In this document: piece by piece, positions 10,854 to 21,153 of the stretch | Layout of the letters: each line of letters begins with the position of its first letter | How positions within the stretch are numbered: the stretch's first letter is position 1 | Assembly: GCA_018398765.1 (NCBI GenBank) | Contig: JAHBMJ010005714.1 | Span: forward strand, 30,035 to 68,185 | Direction: 5' to 3' | Source of the DNA: Chromera velia | Lineage: Eukaryota > Sar > Chromeraceae | Length of the DNA: 38,151 bases | Position numbers and translations under genes: made by a program | The notes under the pieces: generated by a model | What the model was told of the DNA's origin: nothing | What the model saw: the letters and a program-made list of their open reading frames with translations, nothing else | The model's database searches: none

Positions 10854-13800
10854 ATGGAGATGACTTCGGTCCAGTCAGCACAGGACGAGTTTGAGAGCTG
10901 GGAATCTCTGTGCAGGCACCGCTTTCGGATTCCACCTGCTCACGCTGTAAGAAACTCCACACGCTTCGATCAGAACCCTTTCGTCCGGATGAACAAGCAT
11001 GAAGAAGATCTCGACAGGGCGTTTGATCATATTTCGGAAGTGTTGTGCGAACTGAACGCCGCAGAGACTTCAGCGACTTTCATCCCCAAGGCACAGATGG
11101 CACTTCAACTCCTGAAGAGCGTGATGGATCTGGAATCTCTCTTTGGCGATTCTGATGGCCGATTCAAAGAACTCGTGCCCGTGCACAACGAAGTAGTGGA
11201 AGCAATCCGGTGAGTCAGCAGAAGGTTTGAGTCAGCAGAACTCGATGGAAACCCAATTTGTTGCTGAAGTCAACATCTCAATTTACAAAGCCCGGATTCG
11301 AACTGTTCCCATCGCACTTTAGTAAAGTCTCATGAAGCCATTCAATAGATCCAGAAGTCAAAACTGCTCAGAATCTTGAATAACATTGAAACCCTTTGCT
11401 TTGCTTTTCTATTCCTTCCCCTCCGCCTTCGCAGATCGCGCGTCATGAGATACGCGGACACCCGTCACTTTTGGGCGTTTTTGACTCCCGAAGAACGAGA
11501 GATATTTCGAAATCGCCACCTCGAGCTCTTCCACCGTCCTCTTCCCTCTCTCGCAGCCGAAGACTTCCATGACACTTCGGGCCTGAGAGGGGCACGAGGG
11601 ACGAGAATCACAATCATACAGAACGAAAAGAAAGGGGGGAAGAAGCGAAAGCACCAGCCCAGCCCAACAGAGGAGATGCCGGACCTAGGTCACTTCTTCC
11701 ATGAGGAGAATGAGAATGTCACTGTGTCGTGCTTTGAAAAGCGCAGAGTAGAGGAGGAATTCCGTCAAGCAGTGAGAGCAGTAGCGGCCCAGTATGACAG
11801 AGAGAAAACAGGCGCTTCTTTCTCTCTGTTCAGAAGAGTCCGCAGGCAGTTGATGACGATCGACGAGACTTACTTTCACTACTACTCCAAATTTCTCGAA
11901 GTCGAGGAGGTGTTGTCGGGTGAGACTGGTCCTTCTGGTTGGAAGGGGCCGAAGGATCTCTCCGTTTTCCTCGAGGGTTTCAAACTGAAGGCGGCAAAAC
12001 CTCCCACCATCGGGCCGACTGACACGCTCAGAGTCATGTACTGGCCGGCTGAGCACGACTGCACTTTCATTCAGGAGGCAGATGCACTGACACAAGGCTT
12101 TCAGGAGCAGATCTCGGCCTTCGAGCGTTTGCTCAAAGCCCTGAAGAGATCAGCTGAGGTGTTGAAGATGGGGAGGGAGTGGCAGAGGGCAGCAGCTTGC
12201 GCGAACGAGTTTGACGATGCCTCAGAAGAACTCCGTAGCATTGTCAAGGCTGCCCTCAGCACAACACAGCAGCCCCTCCAAGCTGTTTCTGTCGCTGCAC
12301 AGGAACATCTGCAAACAGTCACCTCCAGGCTCGAAAACCCAGAGCGCTTCTTGAAGTGCCATAACTATGCGACACAGCTCCAGAGAGTGCTGCAAGTCAT
12401 GCGACAGAAAGTCCAGAAGGAGCAAGAAAATATTGACACCTCGACAGACGTTCCGCCGTTTGAGTTTCCGCCTGACTTCAAAAAGCCATTCTCTGCCCGT
12501 CGGCACGAGATTCTCTTTCTCCGCACTACACTTAGCGACGACGATGAAGACATAGAAAGCCAGGAGCGGGAGAAGTGGGAGCGTCAGATGCTCATCATGG
12601 AAACTCAAATAGAGATGTTCAACATAGCAATTTCATGGTGGGGTGCCTGGTGGGAGGGCCAAGAGCAGCGCTTTCAGACTGCAAGCTGTCGACAGACAAT
12701 GACACAGACGGAAGTTCGCACCCATTTCCCTCTACCGTCTGTCTGTACCTCTCCAGCAGCAGAACGCGACTCAAAATCCGATTCCCCTATTCGTCCTTCC
12801 ATCGCTCATTCTGGGTCCTTCTCCGCCCCCCCTCCACCCAAAGAGTCAAGGCCTCATTCTCCGATCATGGCATCGACTGGGTCCGACACATTCGACTGTG
12901 AGGCATCTCTCACTGACAGCCCCCATGATGCAGACGACGACTGCCCTCTCACTCCCATTCTTGACAGACTGCAGCTGCACTTGACCGAACGGCTCCCCGA
13001 ACACCACCCCTCCCCTCTGTCCGACCCGAGTGGCACTGGCTCTCCGTCACGGGACCCAGAGCCCGGGGGGCTGCAGGGGGATGTGGGGAGATCCCGGATT
13101 GAATGCATGGATTCTGAGGGGGATCGATTGAGAGAGAGGGGGAAGGTTGTCTGCTGCCCTCATGTGACCGACTCTCTTAAGACCCGAATCTTGACAGCCG
13201 AGTCCCTGTCACCTGTCCACCACGGCGCCCCCGTCCCTCGCATCTCCGCCCTTCCTTCCGACCTGTGCTCCATCCAGCTACCCCTACGCCCTCATAGTTC
13301 CAGCAGAGTAGACGTAATCCCAAAAGTCTGCTCGCATGTCTGTGAAGACAGTCACAGTATTGAGGTCGACAGCAAGCTCGTGACAGACCTCACAAGCTGC
13401 ACTCCGTACATCTCTGGTCACGTGGAGCCCATATGTCCATCCCTTGAGGGATCGATTAAGCCAGAGAGGGTGGCAGCGTGCCACACCGGTTCAATTGGCA
13501 ATTGCTGTCGTCGGGTGCGCAACCTGTGCGATTGTGGAGACATTGAATCGAACCCTGGTCCCTTCGGGACGAACACGGTAAGTCTGAAGTATTGACATGG
13601 GTGGAAGTTTCCAATCGGGGATGGAGAAACGCATTCAAACAGCTCCATGTTGCAATGAACAGAAAGACAAGTTGATGTGAAAAGGCGTTGACAGGAAGGA
13701 GGGCTGTCATGATGAAGAGAAGAAAAGGTGTCAGCCCTTGAAGTGGGGGCATGTTAATTGAACTGGGCAAGAGAAAAAAAAGAAAGTCTGCATGCAATCA

Positions 13801-14311
13801 AAGTCCCCTCTGAGATCAGTCTCTCATCTCCGCAGTTTCCTCTTGAGAGTGCATGGTTCCCCATCGATACAAATGCGCCAAAAATTCGAAGACTTGGCAA
13901 TATGAAATAAATTTTCCTTCTTTATCCCCCCGTTTGTCCCTGCCTGCACAGAAGACTGGAGCGAATACGAAAGAGCAAACTGAGCGTGATCCGCAGGAGG
14001 CTCGCAGTGCGAGGCTTCAACAAGAGCAGGTGCTGCAGAGATGGAATGAGGTCCACAGAGTGAGAGAGAGTGTCGTCACCTCTGTTGTCAACTCAGGCAA
14101 AGACACACTCGTCTGGACACTGGGACCACTCCCTGGGGATCCGTTTCCGCCGGTCGATTTGAGAAAGGCATGGCTCCACGCTTTCCTTTCAACTCCACAA
14201 TCCCTTGCCGTCCTTCAGTCACTTGCCAGTGAGCAGGGCATCAAGAACTGGTGGGATCTTCCGACCCCCCTCCTTTTCCAAGGCTTCATGCGTCGACTGG
14301 TCGGTCGGTCG

Positions 14312-14347
<36 letters not shown>

Positions 14348-16745
14348 TTCTGATTTGACAATGAGTCAGGAGAAGGAAACGAAGAAAAGGAAAGAACATA
14401 TAGTTTTCTTGTCTGTCTGTCTGTCTGTCTCAGACTGTCTGTCTGTCTGTCTGTTCGGAAAAAGTGAAGTGAAGGAAAGACGATATAGTCTGTCTGTCTG
14501 TCTGTCTGAACATGGTCTCGCTACATGTCTCTATGCAAGACCTTGGGCACTATGTTTGAACGTCAATGGAGCTGCGTGCATGTGAGAAGCGGCAACATAA
14601 GCAGGCATGGGTGGTCGTATGTTCGGGTTTCAGCACTTCATGCATGGCCAGCTTCGAAGCCAGTCTGATGGCGTGCTCACAGTGTGCTCAAACTTCCCTA
14701 CCGAGGAAACCCCTTTTTTCTGCTTGCCTGCGGCAACACTTCTTTCCTCGTCGTACTCATTTCAGCCATTCTTTCGCTTTTTGCTGCCCTGTTGATCGGC
14801 GTGCAGCGAGAAGTGATTGAGATCAGGCAGGGACGCCAGCAAACGGGGGAACCGCGTCCTCCGAACCCTCGCCCTTCAAGAGTGGTCAGTGAGTGCATAA
14901 GTGAATGAACGGATGCAACTTTTGTGAGGCTTTGGGTAAATAAATCTGCGACTCAGGATTCCAATCACACGCTTGCACTGCAAAAGTGCTGCCGAATGCG
15001 TGTGGTACTGTACGTAACACACGCGTCTTGTGTGAATAAGCGTGTGAAAGTAAATCTGAGGGCACATGAATGTGTCAGCGTGCTTGTTGCATCCCCCTTT
15101 CTCTCTTTTTTTGTTTGCCCATCCCTGCTGTTGACCTCCGCAGACGCCGCAGGGAGCAAGGATGAGGGCAGAAAGGCTCTTCAGGTACGACGGTTCTCAC
15201 TCGCACACAGAAAGGAGCCGGTCAGTTGGGGTAAAGTTTCCTATGAGTACTACCGGATACGGAGTCGGGATTGAGTTGAGGGAAGACGCGGCGGAACGGG
15301 AGAGGTATCGGAACGTCAGAGGTTTCGAACCTCGGTGGACTGCTGAGGAACGCGATGAGGGATGGGATGTGCAGAAAAGGAAGGAGCCGTCCCTTGCCGC
15401 CAGCCGTCCCCGTCGAAACCTGACCCGAAATCGACCAATCGCAGGCAGACACCCACCAGGGAGCGGCCACGAGCAGGCACAGACACCAGCCAGCCCCCAC
15501 CCCCGACCACAGGCAGCAGCCAGCCCCCACCCCCGAGCAGCAGCCAGCCCCCACCCCCGACCACAGGCAGCAGCAGCGGCCGGCTTTCGGGTGCGAGCAC
15601 AGGCAACAGCGAGCCCCCACCCAACCAGCGCACCCGCCGGAAACATCGCCCAACACAGGAAGAGGTAGGCACGCGCCGCCGGACCCCCAACCGAATCCCC
15701 CCCCGATGCGCAGCAGCCTCTTTTTTTCCTTCTAGCTCTCGCTGGCATGCACGCGTCGTTGTCTTTCTTCATTCGCCCTGGGTTGATCTCTCCTTACTCG
15801 ATCCATCTGGCCCCGTGATCATGCATGTGAGTCCCTTGAGTGTGGTGTATGTCTGTGGTTGCGCCTGTCTTCTCCTGCTGCTGCTCTTCTTTCTGCGTTG
15901 ACCCGGAGGCCGCTTGCAGTAGACCCTACATGCAGGAGACCCGTGCGGAAACCGGCCGAGTATTGCCTTATTCTTGCGTGCACATGCATATGGCTCTTTG
16001 TTTTTCTGTGCAGGCTGCAGCGCATGCGGAGGAAGATTGCTGTGAAACACATCGGAATGCGCCCCTCGGAGACGTCAATGCACTGGCCATCCTCCTACAC
16101 CATGCACGACCCGGTCAGTGCATACATCAGTTGTCCAAATCTTTCCATGCAGCTGTGTGACCGCCAATTCGCTGTTGGAGTCATATGCAGCATTTTTTTC
16201 ACTAGTCAAAGATCTGCAATCGACTCTTCTATTTTCCCTTAGAAAGCGGGTATGTACCTCCACGGAATCTGAAGGAACGATTTTCTACAGCGAGAGTTCA
16301 TGTGTTGTAGCGATAGCACCCCTTCAGGCAGGCCCGTTTGGGGATAGATGCTTTATGATGTAATATGATGCATGCATATGAATGGAGTCTTGTTGCTCCT
16401 ACTAAGTGGACGTGTCATGATTCACTTGGTTTGACTGTCTGTCTGCAGAAGATCCTCGCAGACATGGATAATCTGAAAAACATCATCAAAAACCGTGGGT
16501 TGGTTGGCTCTCTGCCGAGACAGCCAACCCGGAGGAATCCTCAGAGATGGATGATTCGCGATGACGGGGTGAAAAGAGTCAGAAGATGGCGGATGCGGAT
16601 CGAGGGAATGCAGTTCGAAAATGCAGAGGGGGGTGCAGAGCCTCTGCCAGAGGTTGCGGACTTCTGCTTGTCGCGACTGGCGAAGTGCCGGAACAAGATC
16701 GTCTCAGATATGATGGAGGTCCTGGACAGGAACGAGGACGAGTAA
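10854..16745 (+). CDS. Large unrecognised protein with internal 2A-like ribosome-skipping motif and a membrane segment (7 exons)
   Basis: Exons: 10854-11209, 11435-13577, 13952-14307, 14683-14884, 15144-15664, 16014-16113, 16449-16745. Donors are GTGAGT, GTAAGT, GTCGGT, GTCAGT, GTAGGC and GTCAGT; all acceptors end CAG; every junction keeps phase, giving about 1,324 aa. I recognise no domain. Residues 1 to ~560 are helical and charged; ~560-800 are Ser/Pro-rich and disordered-looking. Residues 820-828 read GDIESNPGP, a complete 2A-like motif preceded by RRVRNLCDC, 15 nt before an exon end. 2A motifs make the ribosome skip the Gly-Pro bond, which would release a soluble ~827-aa chain and a ~497-aa chain starting at Pro828. 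The second chain has one transmembrane segment (about 973-992), then a charged stretch, a basic/Pro-rich region and a C-terminal helix. Exon 3's donor lies in a CTGT/CGGT repeat and is the least certain boundary. Confidence 0.72.
13536..13562 (+). other. 2A-like ribosome-skipping site (GDIESNPGP)
   Basis: Codons at 13536-13562 encode GDIESNPGP, matching the general DxExNPGP consensus at every fixed position. Skipping is expected between the Gly codon (13557-13559) and the Pro codon (13560-13562). Known examples occur in RNA viruses and in some non-LTR retrotransposons and invertebrate genes. Activity also depends on about 15-20 upstream residues that cannot be judged by eye. Confidence 0.75.
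14308..14510 (+). repeat. CTGT microsatellite blocks with A-rich linker in intron 3
   Basis: GTCGGTCGG runs into (TCTG)n from 14308 to about 14349. Two more CTGT blocks follow at about 14410-14455 and 14490-14508. Between them are linkers ending in ATATAGT, related to the linker in the arrays at 25.6-26.2 kb. Confidence 0.85.
15736..15826 (+). other. Possible optional exon of the 2A-bearing gene
   Basis: A pyrimidine-rich acceptor TTCTAG ends at 15735 and a GTGAGT donor starts at 15827. The segment enters in phase 2 and leaves in phase 0. It would need the alternative CAG acceptor at 16020 rather than 16013, and both choices keep the frame. It could therefore be a cassette exon adding about 30 residues, some hydrophobic. 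Confidence 0.3.
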
Positions 16746-17550
16746 GAACGGAAAGCGGCATGAAAGAACACAGGAGAAAGAAAAGAACGGTGGAGTGAGT
16801 GCACAATTAAACGATTGAAGAGATCTTCTTTTTAAATTTCCCCAGCTGTCTCCATCGTCGGGTTCTTTTCTCTTTCGCGTCGGTCCCTCCCACTCATGTT
16901 CGATGGTCTATCGCTCATTTGTTTCTTTCTTTCCTCTATTCTGCTCAGTGCACGGGTGCCAGCCTGCTTTTCTGCCGGATGAACTCACTCGATCGATCAC
17001 TGACTCAGTAACAGGCTGCATTGCATCTGGCTGACTCATGCAGCTGGATCGAGCTGGATTGTTCATTTCGCATTTGTCTTTTGTCTCATACATGAACACT
17101 GCATTCTCACCATGGAGTCCCTTTCTCTTCCTGTTCCCTTCAGTGACAAATTTGAACGTACTGTCCCGGATCGTCTTCTTCCGATCCTGTGCGTTCTTCG
17201 TGTGTTCTCTTTTGACCCCCGAGAAGCCTTCTCTCTCCCTACCTCAGCGCTACCGATAATGCAGCCAGGCCCACATCAAAGTGCGGTGAGGAAAGGGAAG
17301 TGAGGGAAGTCGGCTGGTCATGCATATGGCAAGACTGTCTTTCCTTTTTCCATTTCTTTTCATCTTCTTTCTTTTCGTTTTTGCTGAATGGTACAAGAAA
17401 AGTCTAAGTTCTCGAAAGTCGTTCGGTTCTTCTTCTTGTAAAGGAGTTGAACGCACCTACGTGGACTTTGAGTGAGCAGAAGGAATGAATAGAGGTCAAT
17501 CGAAAAGTGGAAGGAACTGTCCATCATTCAGTCCCTGTGACTGTGACTCA
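16746..17550. other. Intergenic region 3' of the 2A-bearing gene
   Basis: Probably 3' UTR and spacer, pyrimidine-rich in parts. Short ORFs occur on both strands but no family or splice structure is apparent. Confidence 0.4.
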
Positions 17551-17871
17551 GAGGCCTGCTTGAAAGGGAGAGCAGTGTGTTGGGAGGCCTGCTTGAAAGG
17601 GAGAGCAGTGTGTTGGGAGGCCTGCTTGAAAGGGAGAGCAGTGTGTTGGGAGGCCTGCTTGAAAGGGAGAGCAGTGTGTTGGGAGGCCTGCTTGAAAGGG
17701 AGAGCAGTGTGTTGGGAGGCCTGCTTGAAAGGGAGAGCAGTGTGTTGGGAGGCCTGCTTGAAAGGGAGAGCAGTGTGTTGGGAGGCCTGCTTGAAAGGGA
17801 GAGCAGTGTGTTGGGAGGCCTGCTTGAAAGGGAGAGCAGTGTGTTGGGAGCACATGAAGGGCAAGTGTTAA
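17485..17871 (+). CDS. Hypothetical ORF of 11-residue Cys-containing repeats
   Basis: A 128-aa frame from ATG 17485 has a short Ser/Cys-rich start, then EACLKGRAVCW nine times, then EHMKGKC. Because the repeat unit is 33 bp, other frames are open as well (a 170-aa frame on the minus strand, for example), so openness is not evidence of coding. No homology recognised. It may be a repeat-only artefact. Confidence 0.2.
   Translation: MNRGQSKSGRNCPSFSPCDCDSEACLKGRAVCWEACLKGRAVCWEACLKGRAVCWEACLKGRAVCWEACLKGRAVCWEACLKGRAVCWEACLKGRAVCWEACLKGRAVCWEACLKGRAVCWEHMKGKC
17551..17847 (+). repeat. Minisatellite, nine 33-bp units, apparently identical
   Basis: Unit begins GAGGCCTGCTTGAAAGGGAG and ends AGCAGTGTGTTGG. 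Nine back-to-back copies fill exactly 297 bp and I see no differences between copies, implying recent expansion or active homogenisation. Confidence 0.95.
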
Positions 17872-18770
17872 CTGTGTTCTCTTCGTTCTGCTGGATTCTC
17901 TGTTGAACCGAATTCAAGAAGCAGAGGGAGGAAGGAATACGCCGGAGGGGGGTCGATCGGGCGAGGTAAAGAGAGGAGAGAGGTTGAGAGAAAGAGAGAG
18001 AGAGAGAGAGAAACAGAGAGAGAAATAGCAGAGGCTGCATGTCTGCGCCTCTAAGTATCGTTTTCCTCCCTGACTCTTTGCATGCTCGGCCGGGTAGGCC
18101 TGGTAGACGCGTTGTCTCTCGGTGGCCGGTCTTCGTGAATTTCTTTCATGTTCCGTTATTTTTGTATCTGCAGTCTTCTGTACTCTCTCTCTCTGTCTCT
18201 CTTTCTCACTCTTCTTCTTCTTCATGTGTTTGGGGGGCGGTAAGGGGTGGAGTGGTGGTCGAGATGGGCAGCTTTCTTCTAGAGTGGAGACAGGCAGACA
18301 AGTGTATACGTCTACCTCAGTACATAACGACCACTAGAACGACGAGTGCAGGTAAATGAATGAATAATAGACAATCTATTTCAAAGTACAAAAAGTTTTA
18401 TGCTTTTACACTGATATAGAATGACCGTTTCAAGATTTAACTTGGTTTGATTCATCGATCTACCTTGTAAAGACCTAGTAGGAATCTAGCTAGGAATTCA
18501 GACAGGAATTTAGAAGAATTTAGCTAAGAATCCAAAGGAATCTAAGGTGAGGAGTCTAGTAATAACTTTTTCAAAATTAATACTAATTAACTATATATTC
18601 AATATATATAGAACTACAGATGCAACCTAGGCCTAGACAAACGCACACTGGCATGATGTACGGACGAATCTTCAAGTTTTCCCAAAAGAAAAAAGAAATA
18701 AGAAATTTAAAATTGTAGAGTCAGAAGGGTGTCTATCATCATGCATGCAAGCACTAGCAGTATACACTCG
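17848..18770. other. Intergenic region; GA tract then AT-rich sequence
   Basis: 17940-18030 is GA-rich (GAGAGA). 18039-18360 has open frames with no family resemblance. From about 18360 the sequence becomes AT-rich and gene-free up to the MITE. Confidence 0.4.
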
Positions 18771-19024
18771 CTAGGCGTATCACTGGCACAGAGAAAAAAA
18801 ATGAAAAAAAAAAATATTATTATCTGAAAAATTAATTGAGATATATACTTTATTTTTATTTTTTTTTTCTTTAACGGCCTGTAATTATAACACCTTACAA
18901 CACTTGTGGAACACCCGTGCAACAGGTAAATAACAGTTGTTTAAGATAAGAAAAAAAAAAGAAAAAAAAATCTGACAAACTGAAATATATAATTTTTTTT
19001 TTTCTTTTTCTGTGATACCCCTAG
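18771..19024 (-). mobile_element. MITE-like element, CTAG...CTAG inverted termini (254 bp)
   Basis: The left end is CTAGGCGTATCACTGGCACAG and the right end is CTGTGATACCCCTAG. The right end reads on the minus strand CTAGGGGTATCACAG, followed by A-rich sequence on both inner sides. The core on the minus strand contains AACAACTGTTATTTA, then CTGTTGCACGGGTGTT, the same core as the element at 29132 in the opposite orientation. No flanking target duplication is evident, so this copy may be old. Confidence 0.65.
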
Positions 19025-19309
19025 ATGCCTTCGACACAAACTTCGAGGAATCCATGGTTGTACATTTTTTCACGCATTTTTCGTCCTTTTGAGTCCACAA
19101 CTCAGCGAAACCTTAAGGGACCACTCCATCGATCGATCTAGCCGCCCGTCCGAAGGACAGAGTCACGACGACCCAGGTGACGCTTCTGCCTCATGAAAGG
19201 CGCTCTGTATCCTCTCCCCGACCATTTCGTGCACCCCGAAGTACTGCAAGCATACACGCATGCATACACACATTCATGGAGTCAGCCAGATAGTGATCAG
19301 GATTTGTGA
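19025..19309. other. Short intergenic spacer
   Basis: Mixed-composition sequence between the MITE and the ACTC microsatellite. No feature recognised. Confidence 0.4.
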
Positions 19310-19965
19310 ATTCACTGCTCACTCACTAACTTACTCACTTTCTCACTCGCTCGCTCGCTCACTCATTCACTCACTCACTCGCTCACTCACTTACTCACTT
19401 GCTTGCTCTCTCATTCACTTCCTCACTCACTTGCTCACTCACTCATTCACTTACTCACTCACTTACTCGCTCGCTCGCTCACTCGTTCACTTACTCACTC
19501 ACTCGCTCACTCACTCACTTACTCGCTCGCTCACTCACACATTCACTCACTCACTCACTTACTCACTCGCTCGCTCACTCATTCACTTACTCACTCATTC
19601 ACTCACTCACTCACTCGCTCAATCACTCACTCACTCACTCGCTCACTCACTCATTCACTTACTCACTCATTCACTAACTCACTCACTAACTCACTCGCTC
19701 ACTCACTCACTCACTCATTCACTCACTCACTCATTCACTCACTCACCCACTCACTCGCTCACTCATTCACTCACTCACTCACTTACTCACTCACCACTCA
19801 CTCATTCACTAACTCACTCGCTCACTCGCTCACTCGCTCATTCACTCACTCACTCACTCGCTCACTCATTCACTCACTCACTCACTTACTCACTCACCAC
19901 TCACTCATTCACTAACTCACTCACTCACTCGCTCACTCACTAACTTACTCGCTCGCTCACTCACA
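19310..19965 (+). repeat. Large (ACTC)n-type microsatellite, ~650 bp
   Basis: Dominated by CACT/ACTC with variants CGCT, CATT, ACTT and CACC arranged in higher-order blocks. The longest frames translate to Thr-His-Ser-Leu repeats in all three plus frames, as expected for a four-base repeat, so no protein is inferred. Confidence 0.95.
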
Positions 19966-20156
19966 AAGTCGTTCACCCATCTATACGCGTATGAGCCAGT
20001 TGGTCAATTATTCCATCTATGCACAAACAGAATCATTTCTTCAATCAATCAGAGGGGCCCGCAAGCACATGCGCCAGGCAGAGAAACGAAGCCCGGGAAA
20101 AGACCATCCGGTAAGAGGACAAGAAAGAAAAGTTATCGACGCAAACAGACAGGTAC

Positions 20157-20171
20157 ACACGCACGCGCGCG

Positions 20172-20208
<37 letters not shown>
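20157..20208 (+). repeat. CG/CA dinucleotide microsatellite
   Basis: CACGCACGCGCGCGCGCG followed by (CA)n. Confidence 0.95.
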
Positions 20209-20212
<4 letters not shown>

Positions 20213-20362
20213 CCCCATTCTCGGAGGATCAGGCAGGAAAAAAACACTTCGTTCATGCAGGCTGCCTTTGCGATGTTGCAAAAGATCTTCTTTCTGGTGC
20301 TCTGCGTGCGCAATTCCGCTGGAGGGTTTCTCTGGATTGTCTCTCAGAGACGTAGAGACAAC

Positions 20363-21153
20363 TTGTTGTGCTTTGACTTTCTTGAATGACAACAGAGACT
20401 TGTACTTCACGGAAACCCATGACCTTCTCTCTTGGAGATTGAATCCAACTCCGAAACGTTCTGTTTCAGAACAACGCACCAAGTCTTAAAATACTGACCT
20501 TATTTACACATCTGTCGATACAGCTCTGCTCCCCCGTGCCAAGATGTGCGTCCTTCACGCTGGGCACGCACTTTTTCCAGCAGATGTCGCTCATCCTGCA
20601 GCCAGCCAGCCAGTCAGCCAGAGAGTCATATTGGCAGTCTTGGCGTGAATTCATCTCTTATCTCTCTCGCCCTCATTCACACCGGAACGCGTTGAAGTTT
20701 AACCTTTTCGCATGGTATGCCGGGAGCGCAGGGCAAAGCAACGTTGATTGGAGAGTGAAAGAAGGCACGGAGGCAAACTGTTAAACCGGAGGAAGTACAA
20801 AGGGGGCGAATGGAAGACATGTCAGACGGGGAAGAAACAAATAATGAATACGATTAAAGGGAACAGAACGGTCGGAAAGAGCGGAGCAATCAGGAGACGG
20901 CAATCCCTTCCACAAGTCGCCGCTTGCGTGCTTCCTCAGGCAAACCCACGGGGCTGACCTTTTGTACAAATCGGCAACTGCCACAAGCTCTGTGACTGCC
21001 TGCGAGCAGAAACGCGAATTGGCGGGGAATATCGAGAAGGGACTGGAAAGGAGACAGGGAGACGAAACAAATGGAGAGGACCTTGCTTACCACATCAACA
21101 GGGTTCAGACCAGGCGCAACTGGCTCCGGTGCTTTGGAAGAGGACTTGAACAT
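20363..21153 (-). CDS. TIM10: Small TIM chaperone, TIM10-like (mitochondrial intermembrane space)
   Basis: Minus-strand exons are 21153-21091, 20999-20959, 20595-20499, and a last exon starting at 20404. Donors are GTAAGC, GTCAGC and GTCAGT; junction phases 0, 2 and 0 all agree. The protein starts MFKSSSKAPEPVAPG and continues through ELVAVADLYKRMSDICWKKC. It carries the twin CX3C signature: CWKKC and CIDRC, separated by VPSVKDAHLGTGEQS. Spacing and the EQSCIDRCV segment fit TIM10 best within the small TIM family. These proteins form hexameric chaperones that escort hydrophobic precursors through the mitochondrial intermembrane space, with two disulfides per subunit. Residues 1-67 are certain in frame. 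The last exon begins YKSLLSFKKVKAQQ, which suits the second helix, but its 3' boundary is unresolved and I stop at 20363. It is divergent from the gene at 22012. Confidence 0.85.

Noticed and set aside
11285-11310. T-loop-like words (GGATTCGAAC) suggesting a tRNA; similar ones at 27109 and 32268
   Set aside because: No acceptor stem, D-arm or anticodon arm could be paired around them.
10854-13577. The 2A motif as a remnant of an integrated RNA virus
   Set aside because: No viral polymerase, helicase or capsid-like sequence is visible around it, and the surrounding exons splice normally.
15197-15772. 191-aa minus-strand ORF opposite exon 5
   Set aside because: Shadow of the Pro/Ala-rich exon; the plus-strand exon has matching splice phases on both sides.
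19310-19965. Long Thr-His-Ser-Leu repeat ORFs
   Set aside because: All three plus frames are open because the unit is a stop-free four-base repeat; it is a microsatellite.
20045-20362. Extending the TIM10-like last exon to 20045
   Set aside because: It would translate a CA/CG microsatellite and give a protein far longer than the family; an intron or earlier end is more likely.
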